From Betaproteobacteria bacterium (GTDB lineage Bacteria; Pseudomonadota; Gammaproteobacteria; Burkholderiales; SG8-39), in assembly GCA_004298385.1 (NCBI GenBank), contig SCTX01000056.1:1-45722 (forward strand): 45,722 bases of DNA, in the 5' to 3' direction. The notes under the pieces were generated by a model. It was not told the DNA's origin. It worked only from the letters and a program-made list of their open reading frames with translations, and searched no databases. Shown here one piece after another: positions 18,295 to 26,503 of the stretch. Both the position numbers and the translations under genes were made by a program. Numbering within the stretch: the first letter of the stretch is position 1; each line of letters opens with the position of its first letter.

Positions 18295-19182
18295 TCAAAC
18301 CCTCTCGATCGTGCGCCAGCCGAACAGGCCGGTCGGGCGCGCCAGCAGGATCAGCAGCATGATTGCGAAAGGCAGCACCGAACCGACCGCGCCACCCACC
18401 AGCGGGTCCAGATACGCCGTGGCAAGACCCTGGATCACGCCGACGATAACTCCGGCCAGCAGCAGCCCGCCGATCGACTCGAGCCCCGCCAGCAGCGCGA
18501 CCGGCAGTGCCGCGAACCCGATTTCAGAAGCGAGGAAGTTCAGCGATTTGCCGGACAGGAAGACCACCGCGCCCAGCGTCGAGAGCACGCAACCTAGCAC
18601 CCAGGCGAAGGCGATCGAGCGCTTGACCGAGATTCCCATCGACAGCGCAACCTGGTGATCTTCGGCGACGGCGGTCATCGTCAGGCCGGTGCGCGTGCGG
18701 TTGAAGAACCAGGACAAGCCGATGGCCGCGAGCACGGTCAGCACGCCGCCCCACAGCAGGTTGGTCGGAATCATCAACTCGCCGATCACCAGCGGCTGCA
18801 GGGGAAACACGATCGGAAACGGCCGAACCTGCGGGCCGAACGCCACCAGCACGACGCCGCGCAGCAGCACCAGCAGGCCGATCGTGACCATCACCATCGC
18901 AAACACCGACTCGCCGACCAGGCGCGCGAAGAAGATACGCTCGATCAGCAAGCCGACCACGCCGGCCAGCACGAAGGCCAGCGGGATGCCGACGATCATC
19001 GGCAGCCCCATGCTGACAACCATCCACCACTGCAAGAAACCGCCGAGCACAACCAGCTCGCCCTGGGCGAAGTTGAATACCTTGCTGGCGCGGTAGATGA
19101 CGACGAACCCCATTGCGATCAGCGCGTACAGCAAGCCCAGCAGCGCGCCGTTGATCGCGTAGTTGACGAAGTCGATGATCAT
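18295..19182 (-). CDS. LivH-type ABC transporter permease (cassette 1)
   Basis: 295 residues, multi-pass inner-membrane permease. Typical LivH elements: GLLYALIAMGFVVIYRAS, FNFAQGELVVLGGF, the contact loop with AVAEDHQVALSMGISV, and GLESIGGLLLAGVIVGV, ending ARPTGLFGWRTIERV. It forms a heterodimer with the LivM just downstream. Its ATG overlaps the stop of the acyl-CoA synthetase gene by 4 bp (ATGA), so synthesis of permease and synthetase is coupled. The open frame extends far upstream inside the synthetase, but the conserved LivH sequence begins exactly at this ATG. Confidence 0.93.
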   Translation of the reverse strand: MIIDFVNYAINGALLGLLYALIAMGFVVIYRASKVFNFAQGELVVLGGFLQWWMVVSMGLPMIVGIPLAFVLAGVVGLLIERIFFARLVGESVFAMVMVTIGLLVLLRGVVLVAFGPQVRPFPIVFPLQPLVIGELMIPTNLLWGGVLTVLAAIGLSWFFNRTRTGLTMTAVAEDHQVALSMGISVKRSIAFAWVLGCVLSTLGAVVFLSGKSLNFLASEIGFAALPVALLAGLESIGGLLLAGVIVGVIQGLATAYLDPLVGGAVGSVLPFAIMLLILLARPTGLFGWRTIERV

Positions 19183-21161
19183 CGCGCCCCTTCCGTTGCG
19201 GCCGTGCGGTGCTGCGGCGGCGCCTTCCCGGCGGCGGTGGCGGTCACTTCGGTGACTGCCACGTTTGCGTTGAGCACCCCCTTGCGCCCGTCCTGGTAGG
19301 TGACCGCCACGGTGATCGTGACCACGTCCTCGCCCGCGTACAGGCCGTCGATCAGCCGGGCGTAGCGTTCCTCGAGAAAATCCCGGCGCAGCTTGCGCGA
19401 TCGGGTGAGTTCGCCCTCGTCGGGATCCAGTTCCTTGGGGAAATTCGCGAAGCGCAGCACCCGCGCTTGCTCGGGGAGGAAGGCGTTGATGCGGGCGATC
19501 TCGCCCCGGATCAGCTCGCGCACCTCGGGTCGCTGCGACAGGTCGGTGAAAGTCGAGAAACCGATGTTGCGCTCCTCGGCCCAGCGGCCCACTACCTCCA
19601 TGTCGATGTTGATCAGGGCGGCAACGTAATCGCGCCGCTCGTCGCCCAGCGTCATCAGGTCCTTGATGAACGGGCTGAAGCGCAGCCGGGTCTCGATGAA
19701 CTGCGGCGGGAAACCGTGACCCGAACGCAGGCGGCGCATGTCCTTGACCCGTTCGAGGAAGACCAGCTCGCCTCCCCCGGTCTGCGACACCGCGTCGCCG
19801 GTGCGGTACCACTCGCCCTCGAGCGCCTCTGCGGTCTTGTCCGGCTTGCCGTGATAGCCCATGAAGCCGGAGCCGCCCTTGACCAGCAGTTCGCCGTCGT
19901 CCGACACCCGCCACTGCAGCGGCGCGCCATGCCGCGGGTCGCACTTCATCCAGTGACCCACGGTCTCCAGGTCGTACTTCTCGCCCTGATGCAGCGTCAG
20001 CAGCCCGATCTCGGTGGTGCCGTAGGCGTTGCGCAGGTGCACGCCCATCGCGTGGAACAGCTTGAACACCTCGGGCGCCATCGCCGAACCGCCGCACAGC
20101 GTGATCTGGGCACGGACCAGGCCCAGCTTGTCTCGGAGCGGCTCGAGTACCAGCGCCTCGGCCAGCGGATACATCAGCCGCGCCGCGAGCGCCGGCTGCC
20201 GACCCTCGAGCCGGCCGACATTGACCTCTCGCCCGACCGCGACGCCCCAATCGTAGATCGCTCGCCGCACCGGCCCTACATCCAGCATGCGCGCCTGCAC
20301 CACCGACGCGAGGCTCTCCCACTGCCTGGGGCTGAACAGCATCGCCTCGACCGCCAGCTCGCGCAGGTTGGCCAGCACCTGCTCCGGCCGCTCGGGAAAG
20401 TTGACGACCATCGGCACCAGCAGGCCGAGCGTAATGCCGAAAAACTGCTCCGTCGCCCAGGCCGGCGCGATGTAGGTTAGGTACTCGCAGCCCGGCTTGA
20501 AGGCGAGCGCGCCGGTGATGCGTGCGGCGTTGTCGAACAGGTAGCGCTGCGTGAGGGTCACGCCCTTGGGCCGCCCGGTCGTGCCCGAGGTGTAGGAGAG
20601 CACGGCGACATCGTCGGCTCGGCCCGCGGCCACCTCGCATTCGTAGCGACCGGGCTCGCCTGCGTGCACCTCGCGTCCGCTGTGTTGCACGTCCTCGAAC
20701 GAGTGCAGCAGCGGGTCGCGGTAGTTCCACAGGCCCGCGTCGTCCCAGTAGACAATCGCCTTCACCGCGCTCACCTCGCGCGCGACCGCCAGCGCCTTGT
20801 CGACCTGTTCCTGGTCCTGCGCGACGATGATCGTCGTGCCCGAGTCCTGCGCCAGGTAGGCGATCTCGTCGGTGTTCTGGTCCGGATAGAGAGAAACCAC
20901 CGCGGCGCCCAGCGCGTGCGCGGCGTACTCGGTCCAGAAGTGCTCGGGCTCGTTCTCTCCGATCGCCATCACGGCGCCGCCGCGCCTCAGTCCGAGCGCC
21001 TGCAAGCCCAACGCGAGCGAGCGCACGTTGTCCTGCACTTGCGCCCAGGTGAACTCGTGCCAGATGCCGAGCCGCTTATGCCGTTCGCATACGGCTCCGG
21101 GGCTGAGTCTTGCGCGCTCGGCCAGCGCCTGCGCCAGGGTCTGCGCCTGCTCGAGCGTCAT
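19179..21161 (-). CDS. Large AMP-forming acyl-CoA synthetase inside the importer operon (cassette 1)
   Basis: 660 residues, adenylate-forming family, long-chain/bubblegum-like in size. The ATP loop is YTSGTTGRPKG (190-200); YGTTEIG follows as the A5 motif, and EWYRTGD near the hinge. The lysine of the last core motif is kept in ELTRSRKLRR. About 60 further residues follow, ending in beta-like sequence (VAVTYQDGRKGVLNANVAV) that recurs in the synthetases at 31845 and 44357. It makes an acyl-CoA from acid, ATP and CoA. The gene overlaps livG (upstream) and livH (downstream) by 4 bp each, so it is built into the transporter operon; acting on the imported acid is the obvious inference. No membrane segment is evident. 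Confidence 0.92.
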   Translation of the reverse strand: MTLEQAQTLAQALAERARLSPGAVCERHKRLGIWHEFTWAQVQDNVRSLALGLQALGLRRGGAVMAIGENEPEHFWTEYAAHALGAAVVSLYPDQNTDEIAYLAQDSGTTIIVAQDQEQVDKALAVAREVSAVKAIVYWDDAGLWNYRDPLLHSFEDVQHSGREVHAGEPGRYECEVAAGRADDVAVLSYTSGTTGRPKGVTLTQRYLFDNAARITGALAFKPGCEYLTYIAPAWATEQFFGITLGLLVPMVVNFPERPEQVLANLRELAVEAMLFSPRQWESLASVVQARMLDVGPVRRAIYDWGVAVGREVNVGRLEGRQPALAARLMYPLAEALVLEPLRDKLGLVRAQITLCGGSAMAPEVFKLFHAMGVHLRNAYGTTEIGLLTLHQGEKYDLETVGHWMKCDPRHGAPLQWRVSDDGELLVKGGSGFMGYHGKPDKTAEALEGEWYRTGDAVSQTGGGELVFLERVKDMRRLRSGHGFPPQFIETRLRFSPFIKDLMTLGDERRDYVAALINIDMEVVGRWAEERNIGFSTFTDLSQRPEVRELIRGEIARINAFLPEQARVLRFANFPKELDPDEGELTRSRKLRRDFLEERYARLIDGLYAGEDVVTITVAVTYQDGRKGVLNANVAVTEVTATAAGKAPPQHRTAATEGAR

Positions 21162-21922
21162 TGCGCCTCGCCCAGGTAGGCGCGGATCACGTCCGGGTTG
21201 CGCTGCATCTCGGCCGGCGTGCCCTCGGCGATCACGCGTCCGAAGTCCAGCACGACGATGCGGTCGGCCAAGTCCATGACCACGCCCATGTCGTGCTCGA
21301 CCAGCACGACCGGCGTCTTGCGCGCCTCGCGCACGTCGAGGATGAAGCGCGCGAGGTCTTCCTTCTCCTCGGAGTTCATGCCGGCCATCGGCTCGTCCAT
21401 CAACAGAATGCGCGGCTCCTGCGCCAGCGCCCTTCCGAGGTCGACGCGCTTGCGCAAGCCGTAGCCCAGCGTTCCGACACGCTCGTTGCGGATCGACTCG
21501 ATCTCGAGGAATTCGATGATCTCCTCGACCGCGCGCCGGTGCTCGTCCTCCTCGCGCGCCACCCACGGGAAGTAGCAGAACGCCTGCAGGATGTTCGTGC
21601 GCATATGGACGTCGCGACCGACGAGGATGTTCTCGACCACCGTCTGCCCGGCGAACAGGTGCGTGCCCTGGAAGGTGCGGGCGACGCCACTGCGGGCGAC
21701 TTGGTCGACGCGCAGCGACCGGATGGTCTCGCCTTCGAGTTCGACCTGGCCGGAGTGAGGCCGGTAGAAGCCCGACAGCACGTTCAGCAGCGAAGTCTTG
21801 CCGGCGCCGTTGGGACCGATGATCGCCAGCAGCTCGTCCGGCCGAACCTCGACCGTTACGCGGTCCAGCGCGATGACGCCGCCGAAGCGTAGCGTCACGT
21901 CGCGCGCCGCGAGGGGCGTCAT
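21158..21922 (-). CDS. LivG-type ABC transporter ATPase (cassette 1)
   Basis: 254 residues with Walker A GPNGAGKTS, Walker B ILLMDEPMAGMN and the switch histidine in VEHDMGVVM. In place of the LSGGQ signature it has GYGLRKRVDLGRAL; the LivG at 33898 has the same string, unlike the YGQQRRLEIARAL I know from standard LivG proteins. The ATG at 21922 is fixed by a 4-bp overlap with the acyl-CoA dehydrogenase stop, though the frame stays open farther upstream. Its own stop overlaps the synthetase start by 4 bp. With LivF (15037) it powers the LivH-LivM importer. Confidence 0.93.
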   Translation of the reverse strand: MTPLAARDVTLRFGGVIALDRVTVEVRPDELLAIIGPNGAGKTSLLNVLSGFYRPHSGQVELEGETIRSLRVDQVARSGVARTFQGTHLFAGQTVVENILVGRDVHMRTNILQAFCYFPWVAREEDEHRRAVEEIIEFLEIESIRNERVGTLGYGLRKRVDLGRALAQEPRILLMDEPMAGMNSEEKEDLARFILDVREARKTPVVLVEHDMGVVMDLADRIVVLDFGRVIAEGTPAEMQRNPDVIRAYLGEAQ

Positions 21923-23088
21923 GAGAATGCCGACACCCCGAGTGTGTTGCGGCCGATGATCAGCTTCTGGATTTCGGTGGTGCCGTCCGGGATCGGCAGG
22001 ATGCGCGCGTTGCGGAAGTGGCGCTCCACCTTGAAATCCTTGGTGATACCCACGCCGCCGTGGATCTGGATCGCCTTCGAGGTGACGCGCACCGCCATCT
22101 CGGTCGCGTACCACTTCGCCATCGAGGTCTGGGTGTCGCAGCGAACGCCCAAGTCGAGCAGGCGCAGCGCGCGCTGGCACAGCAGCCGCGCGGCATCCAG
22201 CTCGGTGGCCATCTCGGCGATATAGGTTTGCATCAGCTGGTGGCCGGCGATGACCTTGCCGTGCTGGCGACGCTGCTTTGCATATTCGATCGCCTCCTCC
22301 AGCGCCGCCTGCGCGATGCCGACCGCGGTCAACCCGACGAAGACGCGCGCGCTCTCGAACAGCTTCAGCGTCTGGTAGAGGCCCCCTCCCGATCGCCCCA
22401 GCACGTGGCTAACGGGCGCCAACGCGTCGTCGAGGAAAATCTCGCAGGTGGATGCGCTGACGAACCCCATCTTTTCGAGTTCGCGGTGCTGGTAGTTGTC
22501 GCCGTCGCGGTCGACCAGCAGCATGTCCAGTTTGCCGTCGATGCGGCAGACCACTATGGCGAAGTCCGACTGTGCGCCGTTGGAGATCCACAGCTTCTGG
22601 CCGTGCAGCCGGTAGCGGGTACCCTCGAGCGTCGCTCGGGTCTGCACCTCAGCGACACTCGAGCCCGCGTTCGGCTCGGAGATGCAGGAGCAGCCGATGC
22701 GCTGCGCGCGCAGCAACGGCTCCAGGTGGCTCTTCTTGATCTCCGGCGTGCCCAGTTCGACCAGCGTCAACGCGACGTGGCTCTGGATCAGGATCGCGAT
22801 CGCCATGTCCGGCCACGCACGCGCGAGTTCCTCGTACAGCAGCCCGTAGGTGAAGCGATCGATGCCCGGCCCGCCGTCGGCCGCGGGAATCAGGCCGCTG
22901 ACCAGTCCGTAGTCGTCGAGCCGGCGGAACAGATCGAGCATCGCGGCGCGCTCGGGCGGGCAGCCGAGTTTCTCGTACTTGTCGGCCAGCGGCCTCAGCT
23001 CGGCTTCGGCGAACCGGCGAAAGCCGGCGATCGCCAGTCGTTGCTCCTCGCTATAGAGCATCTGCATGACCGGCAGCGTGTCGTTCAT
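21919..23088 (-). CDS. Acyl-CoA dehydrogenase
   Basis: 389 residues, standard length. FAD/substrate motifs: SCISEPNAGSSVAEVQTRA, LWISNGAQSDF, and the C-terminal QIHGGVGITKDFKVER. At the site of the catalytic glutamate of short/medium-chain enzymes (E in YEGT) it has Asp368 in IPDGTTEIQ. An Asp could still act as base, or the base may be elsewhere as in isovaleryl-CoA dehydrogenase. It would introduce the alpha,beta double bond into the acyl-CoA made by the co-encoded synthetase, passing electrons to electron-transfer flavoprotein (genes not in the window). It sits between thiolase (15 bp upstream) and livG (ATGA overlap). Confidence 0.9.
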   Translation of the reverse strand: MNDTLPVMQMLYSEEQRLAIAGFRRFAEAELRPLADKYEKLGCPPERAAMLDLFRRLDDYGLVSGLIPAADGGPGIDRFTYGLLYEELARAWPDMAIAILIQSHVALTLVELGTPEIKKSHLEPLLRAQRIGCSCISEPNAGSSVAEVQTRATLEGTRYRLHGQKLWISNGAQSDFAIVVCRIDGKLDMLLVDRDGDNYQHRELEKMGFVSASTCEIFLDDALAPVSHVLGRSGGGLYQTLKLFESARVFVGLTAVGIAQAALEEAIEYAKQRRQHGKVIAGHQLMQTYIAEMATELDAARLLCQRALRLLDLGVRCDTQTSMAKWYATEMAVRVTSKAIQIHGGVGITKDFKVERHFRNARILPIPDGTTEIQKLIIGRNTLGVSAFS

Positions 23089-23103
23089 GGTCTCATCTCC
23101 AGT

Positions 23104-24342
23104 TCAGCGTCCGAGCACGGTGACGCAGGCAACCGCTTCCTCGACCCCGTGCAGGCCGCCGCCGTTCTCCGCCAGCGCGATGCATGCGCCCGCCACCTGG
23201 CGCCGGCCGGCCTCGCCGCGCAACTGGGTCACCAACTCGGCGATCTGTGCCAGGCCCGTCGCGCCGATCGGGTGGCCTTTCGATTCCAGCCCCCCCGATG
23301 GGTTCACCGGGATGCGCCCGCCGATGCGCGTGTCGCCGCGCTCGCTGACCGGCCCGCCGTCGCCGAACGCGCAGAACCCCAGATTCTCGATCTGGATGAT
23401 CTCGCCGACCGCGGTCGCGTCGTGCACCTCGGCCACCGACACGTCCGCCGGGCCGAGGCCCGCGAGCTCGTAGGCGCGCTTCGCCGCCAGGTGCGTGCAG
23501 TGCTGGGCGACCTCCTCGGGCAGGCGGTCCGAACCGGTCTGCATCACCGAGGCGAGCACGCGAACCGCGCGGCTGCGGTCGGCGCCGAGCCGCTTCAGCG
23601 CCGCTTCGGTGCACAGCACCGCGGCGGCCGCGCCGTCGCTGATCGGCGCGCACATCGGTAGCGTGAGCGGGTAGGTAATCGGCGGCGCGCCGAGCACTTC
23701 GTCAAGCGTGAACGCCTTGCGGTACTGCGACAAGGGATTCTCGACCGAATGCTCGTGGTTCTTCGCGGCCACCGCCGCAAACTGGCGCTGCGTGGTGCCG
23801 AAGCGGCGCATGTGGTAGCGGGCGAACGCCGCGTACACGTCCATGAACACGCTATAGGGCCGCGGCGACGTGGTTCCGGGCGGCACTTCGACACCTTCGC
23901 CGAGCTTGACTAGCCGCGCGCGAATCGCGTCGGCGCTGGTGATGTCCCAGCCGCTGTCGAACGCGCTGAACATGCGCTCGCGGTCGTCGGAGAACATCTT
24001 CTCTGCGCCGACGGCGAGCGCCACGTCGCCCGCGCCCGCGCGCAGGAAGTTCAGCGCGAGGTTGAACGCGGAACTCGCACTCGCGCAGGCGTTCTCGACG
24101 TTGACCACCGGGATGCGCTGGATGCCCATTTCGCGCAGCGCGATCTGCCCGCGGATAATGTGCTGGCCCTCCATGTGGCCCTGCACCGCGTTGGCGAAGA
24201 ACGCGCCCTCGAGATCGCCGGTCTGGCAGCCCGCGTCCTTCAGCGCAGCCTCCACCGACAGCCGCGTCAGGTCCTTGACGCTGAGGTTGGCGAGCTTGCC
24301 GAACGGCGTCATGCCGACGCCGATCACGTAGACGTTGCCCAT
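23104..24342 (-). CDS. Thiolase-family acyl-CoA acyltransferase (SCP2-type), copy 1
   Basis: 412 residues. The nucleophilic Cys86 lies in VENACASASSAF, and the active-site histidine in GGLESKGHPIGATG. The late motif that holds the second cysteine in ordinary biosynthetic thiolases reads ALAENGGG here, as in the SCP2/lipid-transfer thiolase branch. The protein would cleave a 3-oxoacyl-CoA with CoA, completing a beta-oxidation round. ATG 24342 is 2 bp after the enoyl-CoA hydratase stop; the frame is open beyond, but conserved sequence (VYVIGVGMTPFGK) begins here. It is paralogous to the thiolase at 26490, with the same position of Cys86. Confidence 0.92.
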   Translation of the reverse strand: MGNVYVIGVGMTPFGKLANLSVKDLTRLSVEAALKDAGCQTGDLEGAFFANAVQGHMEGQHIIRGQIALREMGIQRIPVVNVENACASASSAFNLALNFLRAGAGDVALAVGAEKMFSDDRERMFSAFDSGWDITSADAIRARLVKLGEGVEVPPGTTSPRPYSVFMDVYAAFARYHMRRFGTTQRQFAAVAAKNHEHSVENPLSQYRKAFTLDEVLGAPPITYPLTLPMCAPISDGAAAAVLCTEAALKRLGADRSRAVRVLASVMQTGSDRLPEEVAQHCTHLAAKRAYELAGLGPADVSVAEVHDATAVGEIIQIENLGFCAFGDGGPVSERGDTRIGGRIPVNPSGGLESKGHPIGATGLAQIAELVTQLRGEAGRRQVAGACIALAENGGGLHGVEEAVACVTVLGR

Positions 24343-24344
24343 CG

Positions 24345-25124
24345 CTAGTACCCCTTGAAAATCGGTTTGCGCTTCTCGCGGAACGCGGCGAGGCCTTCGT
24401 GCATGTCGTAGGAGCGCGAGTGTTCGCGCAGGTTGAGCATTTCGTCGGTGAGCGCCGCCTGCTGGCTCTGGTCCGTCGAACGGTTGGCCACCGCCTTCAT
24501 CCGGCGCAGCACCGCGGGACTCTTTTGCGCGAGCTTCTCGACGAATTCCTCCACCGCCGACGCGAGCTCGGCGTCGGGCGTCACCCGGTTCACCAGTCCC
24601 ATTTCCATCATCTCGCGCGCCGACAGGTGGTCGCCGCTGAACAGCAGGTACTTCGCGCGGTTCAGGCCGATGCGCCGCGGCAGGAGCGCTGCGCCGCCGG
24701 CGCCGGGAAACACGCCGAAGTTGGAGTGGGCGTCGCCCAGCCTCGCGCCTTCGGCCGCGAACACCAAGTCGCACGCCATCACCAGTTCCATGCCGCCGGC
24801 AAGCGCAAGGCCGTTGACCGCCGCGATCACCGGCTTCGGAAACGCGCGCAGCTCGTCGAAGATCGTCCGCACCACCTCCAGGAAATCCGGGTCGCCGGGC
24901 TTGGCGCGCGCCTGCATCTCGGCCACCTCCTTCAGATCGGCGCCCGCGCAGAATGCGCGGCCGATTCCCGTGATCACGAGCGCGCGCACCGCGTCGTCGG
25001 ATCGTGCCTGCGCGAGCGTATCACCCAGCTCGCGCATCAGGCCGAACGAAAGGGCATTCAGCGCATCCGGCCGGTTCAGCGTGATCCATGCGCCCGCGCC
25101 GCGGCGCTCGTAGTTGACTGCCAT
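24345..25124 (-). CDS. Enoyl-CoA hydratase/isomerase family protein
   Basis: 259 residues. Crotonase signatures: ITLNRPDALNALS, GRAFCAGADLKEV and LALAGGMELVMACDLVFA. The first catalytic glutamate is present (GGME); at the second position, normally Glu in QPE, a histidine occurs (GDAH). Activity may therefore be hydration of an unusual substrate or isomerisation. It is the promoter-proximal gene of the operon running to the SDR at 14214 (hydratase, thiolase, dehydrogenase, importer with synthetase, SDR), giving nearly a full beta-oxidation spiral with its own uptake system. Confidence 0.9.
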   Translation of the reverse strand: MAVNYERRGAGAWITLNRPDALNALSFGLMRELGDTLAQARSDDAVRALVITGIGRAFCAGADLKEVAEMQARAKPGDPDFLEVVRTIFDELRAFPKPVIAAVNGLALAGGMELVMACDLVFAAEGARLGDAHSNFGVFPGAGGAALLPRRIGLNRAKYLLFSGDHLSAREMMEMGLVNRVTPDAELASAVEEFVEKLAQKSPAVLRRMKAVANRSTDQSQQAALTDEMLNLREHSRSYDMHEGLAAFREKRKPIFKGY

Positions 25125-25162
25125 GCCGTCCCCCTCGCTGTCGCCCGATGTTTCGCAGCCAG

Positions 25163-25189
25163 TCTATACTCCGATTTAGGCGAGGGCAA
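25163..25189 (-). promoter_or_regulatory. Possible promoter of the beta-oxidation/importer operon
   Basis: Leftward TTGCCC (25184-25189) and TATAGA (25163-25168) are separated by 15 bp, shorter than the ideal 17. It is the best sigma-70-like pair in the gap before the enoyl-CoA hydratase. No copy of the CTAAC...GTTAG operator was seen in this gap. Confidence 0.3.
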
Positions 25190-25278
25190 TAGCGGGCCAC
25201 GGGGGAACGTCGGGCCTGCACGGCGAGACCACCGTGGTAGCATTCCAAGAGGATTATTGCCGACAGAGGGGGTGAGCC

Positions 25279-25360
25279 ATGACTACCGTCTCCGACCGCG
25301 CCGTCGAAACCCCGATCCTGCTGCGTTCGCGCCAGGGCTCCGTGCTGACCCTGAGGCTGA
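25279..25360 (+). pseudogene. Orphan 5' end of an enoyl-CoA hydratase gene
   Basis: A plus-strand ATG with GAGGGGGTGAG just upstream opens a frame reading MTTVSDRAVETPILLRSRQG and then SVLTLRL, a recognisable crotonase N-terminus in which NRPE should follow. Instead, after LTLRL at about 25356-25360 the sequence switches to the antisense of the metallo-hydrolase gene, whose stop codon is at 25361-25363. Only about 27 codons of the gene remain. This looks like a rearrangement junction that cut a crotonase gene and brought cassette 2 next to it. The fragment is not the start of either intact crotonase in the window. Confidence 0.55.
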
Positions 25361-26503
25361 TCAAGCGGGTTGTTCGCGGCGCGCGCGAAATCTGCGCACG
25401 CCCGATTCGTCCAGCGCGCTGGCGACATCGCCGCGGCGCGCGAGGTAATGCAGGTGGGCGAGGCTCTCACCGAGCGCGAGCACGTGCGCAATTCCCTTCA
25501 ACGGCCCCGGAAACAGCGCCTTGCTGACCTGGTAGGTGCTGCACGGCTGTTCGGTGCAGGTGGCGAGCGTTCTGTTCAATACGCGCGCATGGTGCGACTG
25601 CAACTGCGCGACGCGCGCGTGGAGGCCGCGAAACGGCAGGCCGTGGGCCGGCAGCACCAGCGTAGCGTCCGGAATCGCCAGCAGGCGCTCGAGCGAAGCG
25701 AGCCACTCCGACAGCGGCTCGGCCGCCGGGTCGATCGCGGTGACCGAGATGTTGGTCGAGATTTGCGGCAGCAACTGGTCGCCCGAGATCAGCACCGATC
25801 GCGCCGCGCTGTAGAGCATCGCGTGCTCCGGCGAGTGGCCGTGGCCGATGAGTACGCGCCAGTCGTCGTCGGTGTGCGGCAAAGCGTCGTGCTCGCGCAG
25901 CCTGCGAAAACTGAGCGGCAGCGGCTGGATCAAGGCGAAAGTGGCGAAGATCTCGTTGGCCTCAAGCGCCATGTCGGCGGGGAAGCCGCACTCGTGATAG
26001 TACGCCGCGTGCTCGGCAGGTAGCTCGGTCAATACTCCGGGCCAAGCCAGCCGCCAGAAGTACTCCATCGGCGTCATCAACAGGGGCGCGCCCGATCGGG
26101 CGCAGAGCATCCGCGCCAAGCCGGAGTGGTCGGCGTGAAAATGGGTGCAGACGACACCGGCGATGCGCGCGCCCGCAAGCGGTCCGGCAAACAGCGACTT
26201 CCAGACCGCCATGGCCTCGGGCGTGGCCGGGCCGGTGTCGACGACGAGCCAGCCGTCGCCCGCCGCGAGCAGGTACAGGTTGATGTGGTTAAGCACCATC
26301 GGCATCGGCATGCGCAGCCACAGGATGCCGGGCGCAATTTCGGTCAGCGAGCCGGCTACGGGGGCGCGATACGGATAGACCAGCGCCGCCCGTTTCCCGG
26401 CCGCGGCCGCCGCGACGACCTGGTGGTGCCGCGCCGGAGTTGCTTCGGTGGCCAGCGCAGACCGCGCAAATACGTCCACTGGTTCGATCTCAGGCAGCGG
26501 CAT
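25361..26503 (-). CDS. Metallo-beta-lactamase-fold hydrolase
   Basis: 380 residues. The zinc motif HFHADH is at 121-126, followed by GHGHSPEH, SGDQLLPQ and PAHGLP, as in the glyoxalase II-like branch that hydrolyses thioesters or related esters. A thioesterase or CoA-salvage function would fit, but the substrate is unknown. ATG 26503 overlaps the thiolase end by 14 bp; an in-frame TTG at 26512 is also possible. It is the last gene of the cassette 2 operon. Its stop lies exactly at the presumed rearrangement point with the crotonase fragment, so its last few residues (RFRARREQPA) may not be original. Confidence 0.88.
   Translation of the reverse strand: MPLPEIEPVDVFARSALATEATPARHHQVVAAAAAGKRAALVYPYRAPVAGSLTEIAPGILWLRMPMPMVLNHINLYLLAAGDGWLVVDTGPATPEAMAVWKSLFAGPLAGARIAGVVCTHFHADHSGLARMLCARSGAPLLMTPMEYFWRLAWPGVLTELPAEHAAYYHECGFPADMALEANEIFATFALIQPLPLSFRRLREHDALPHTDDDWRVLIGHGHSPEHAMLYSAARSVLISGDQLLPQISTNISVTAIDPAAEPLSEWLASLERLLAIPDATLVLPAHGLPFRGLHARVAQLQSHHARVLNRTLATCTEQPCSTYQVSKALFPGPLKGIAHVLALGESLAHLHYLARRGDVASALDESGVRRFRARREQPA

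Noticed and set aside
18295-20730. Fusion of synthetase and LivH
   Set aside because: The upstream part of this frame is a shadow of the synthetase; LivH sequence begins exactly at the ATG at 19182.
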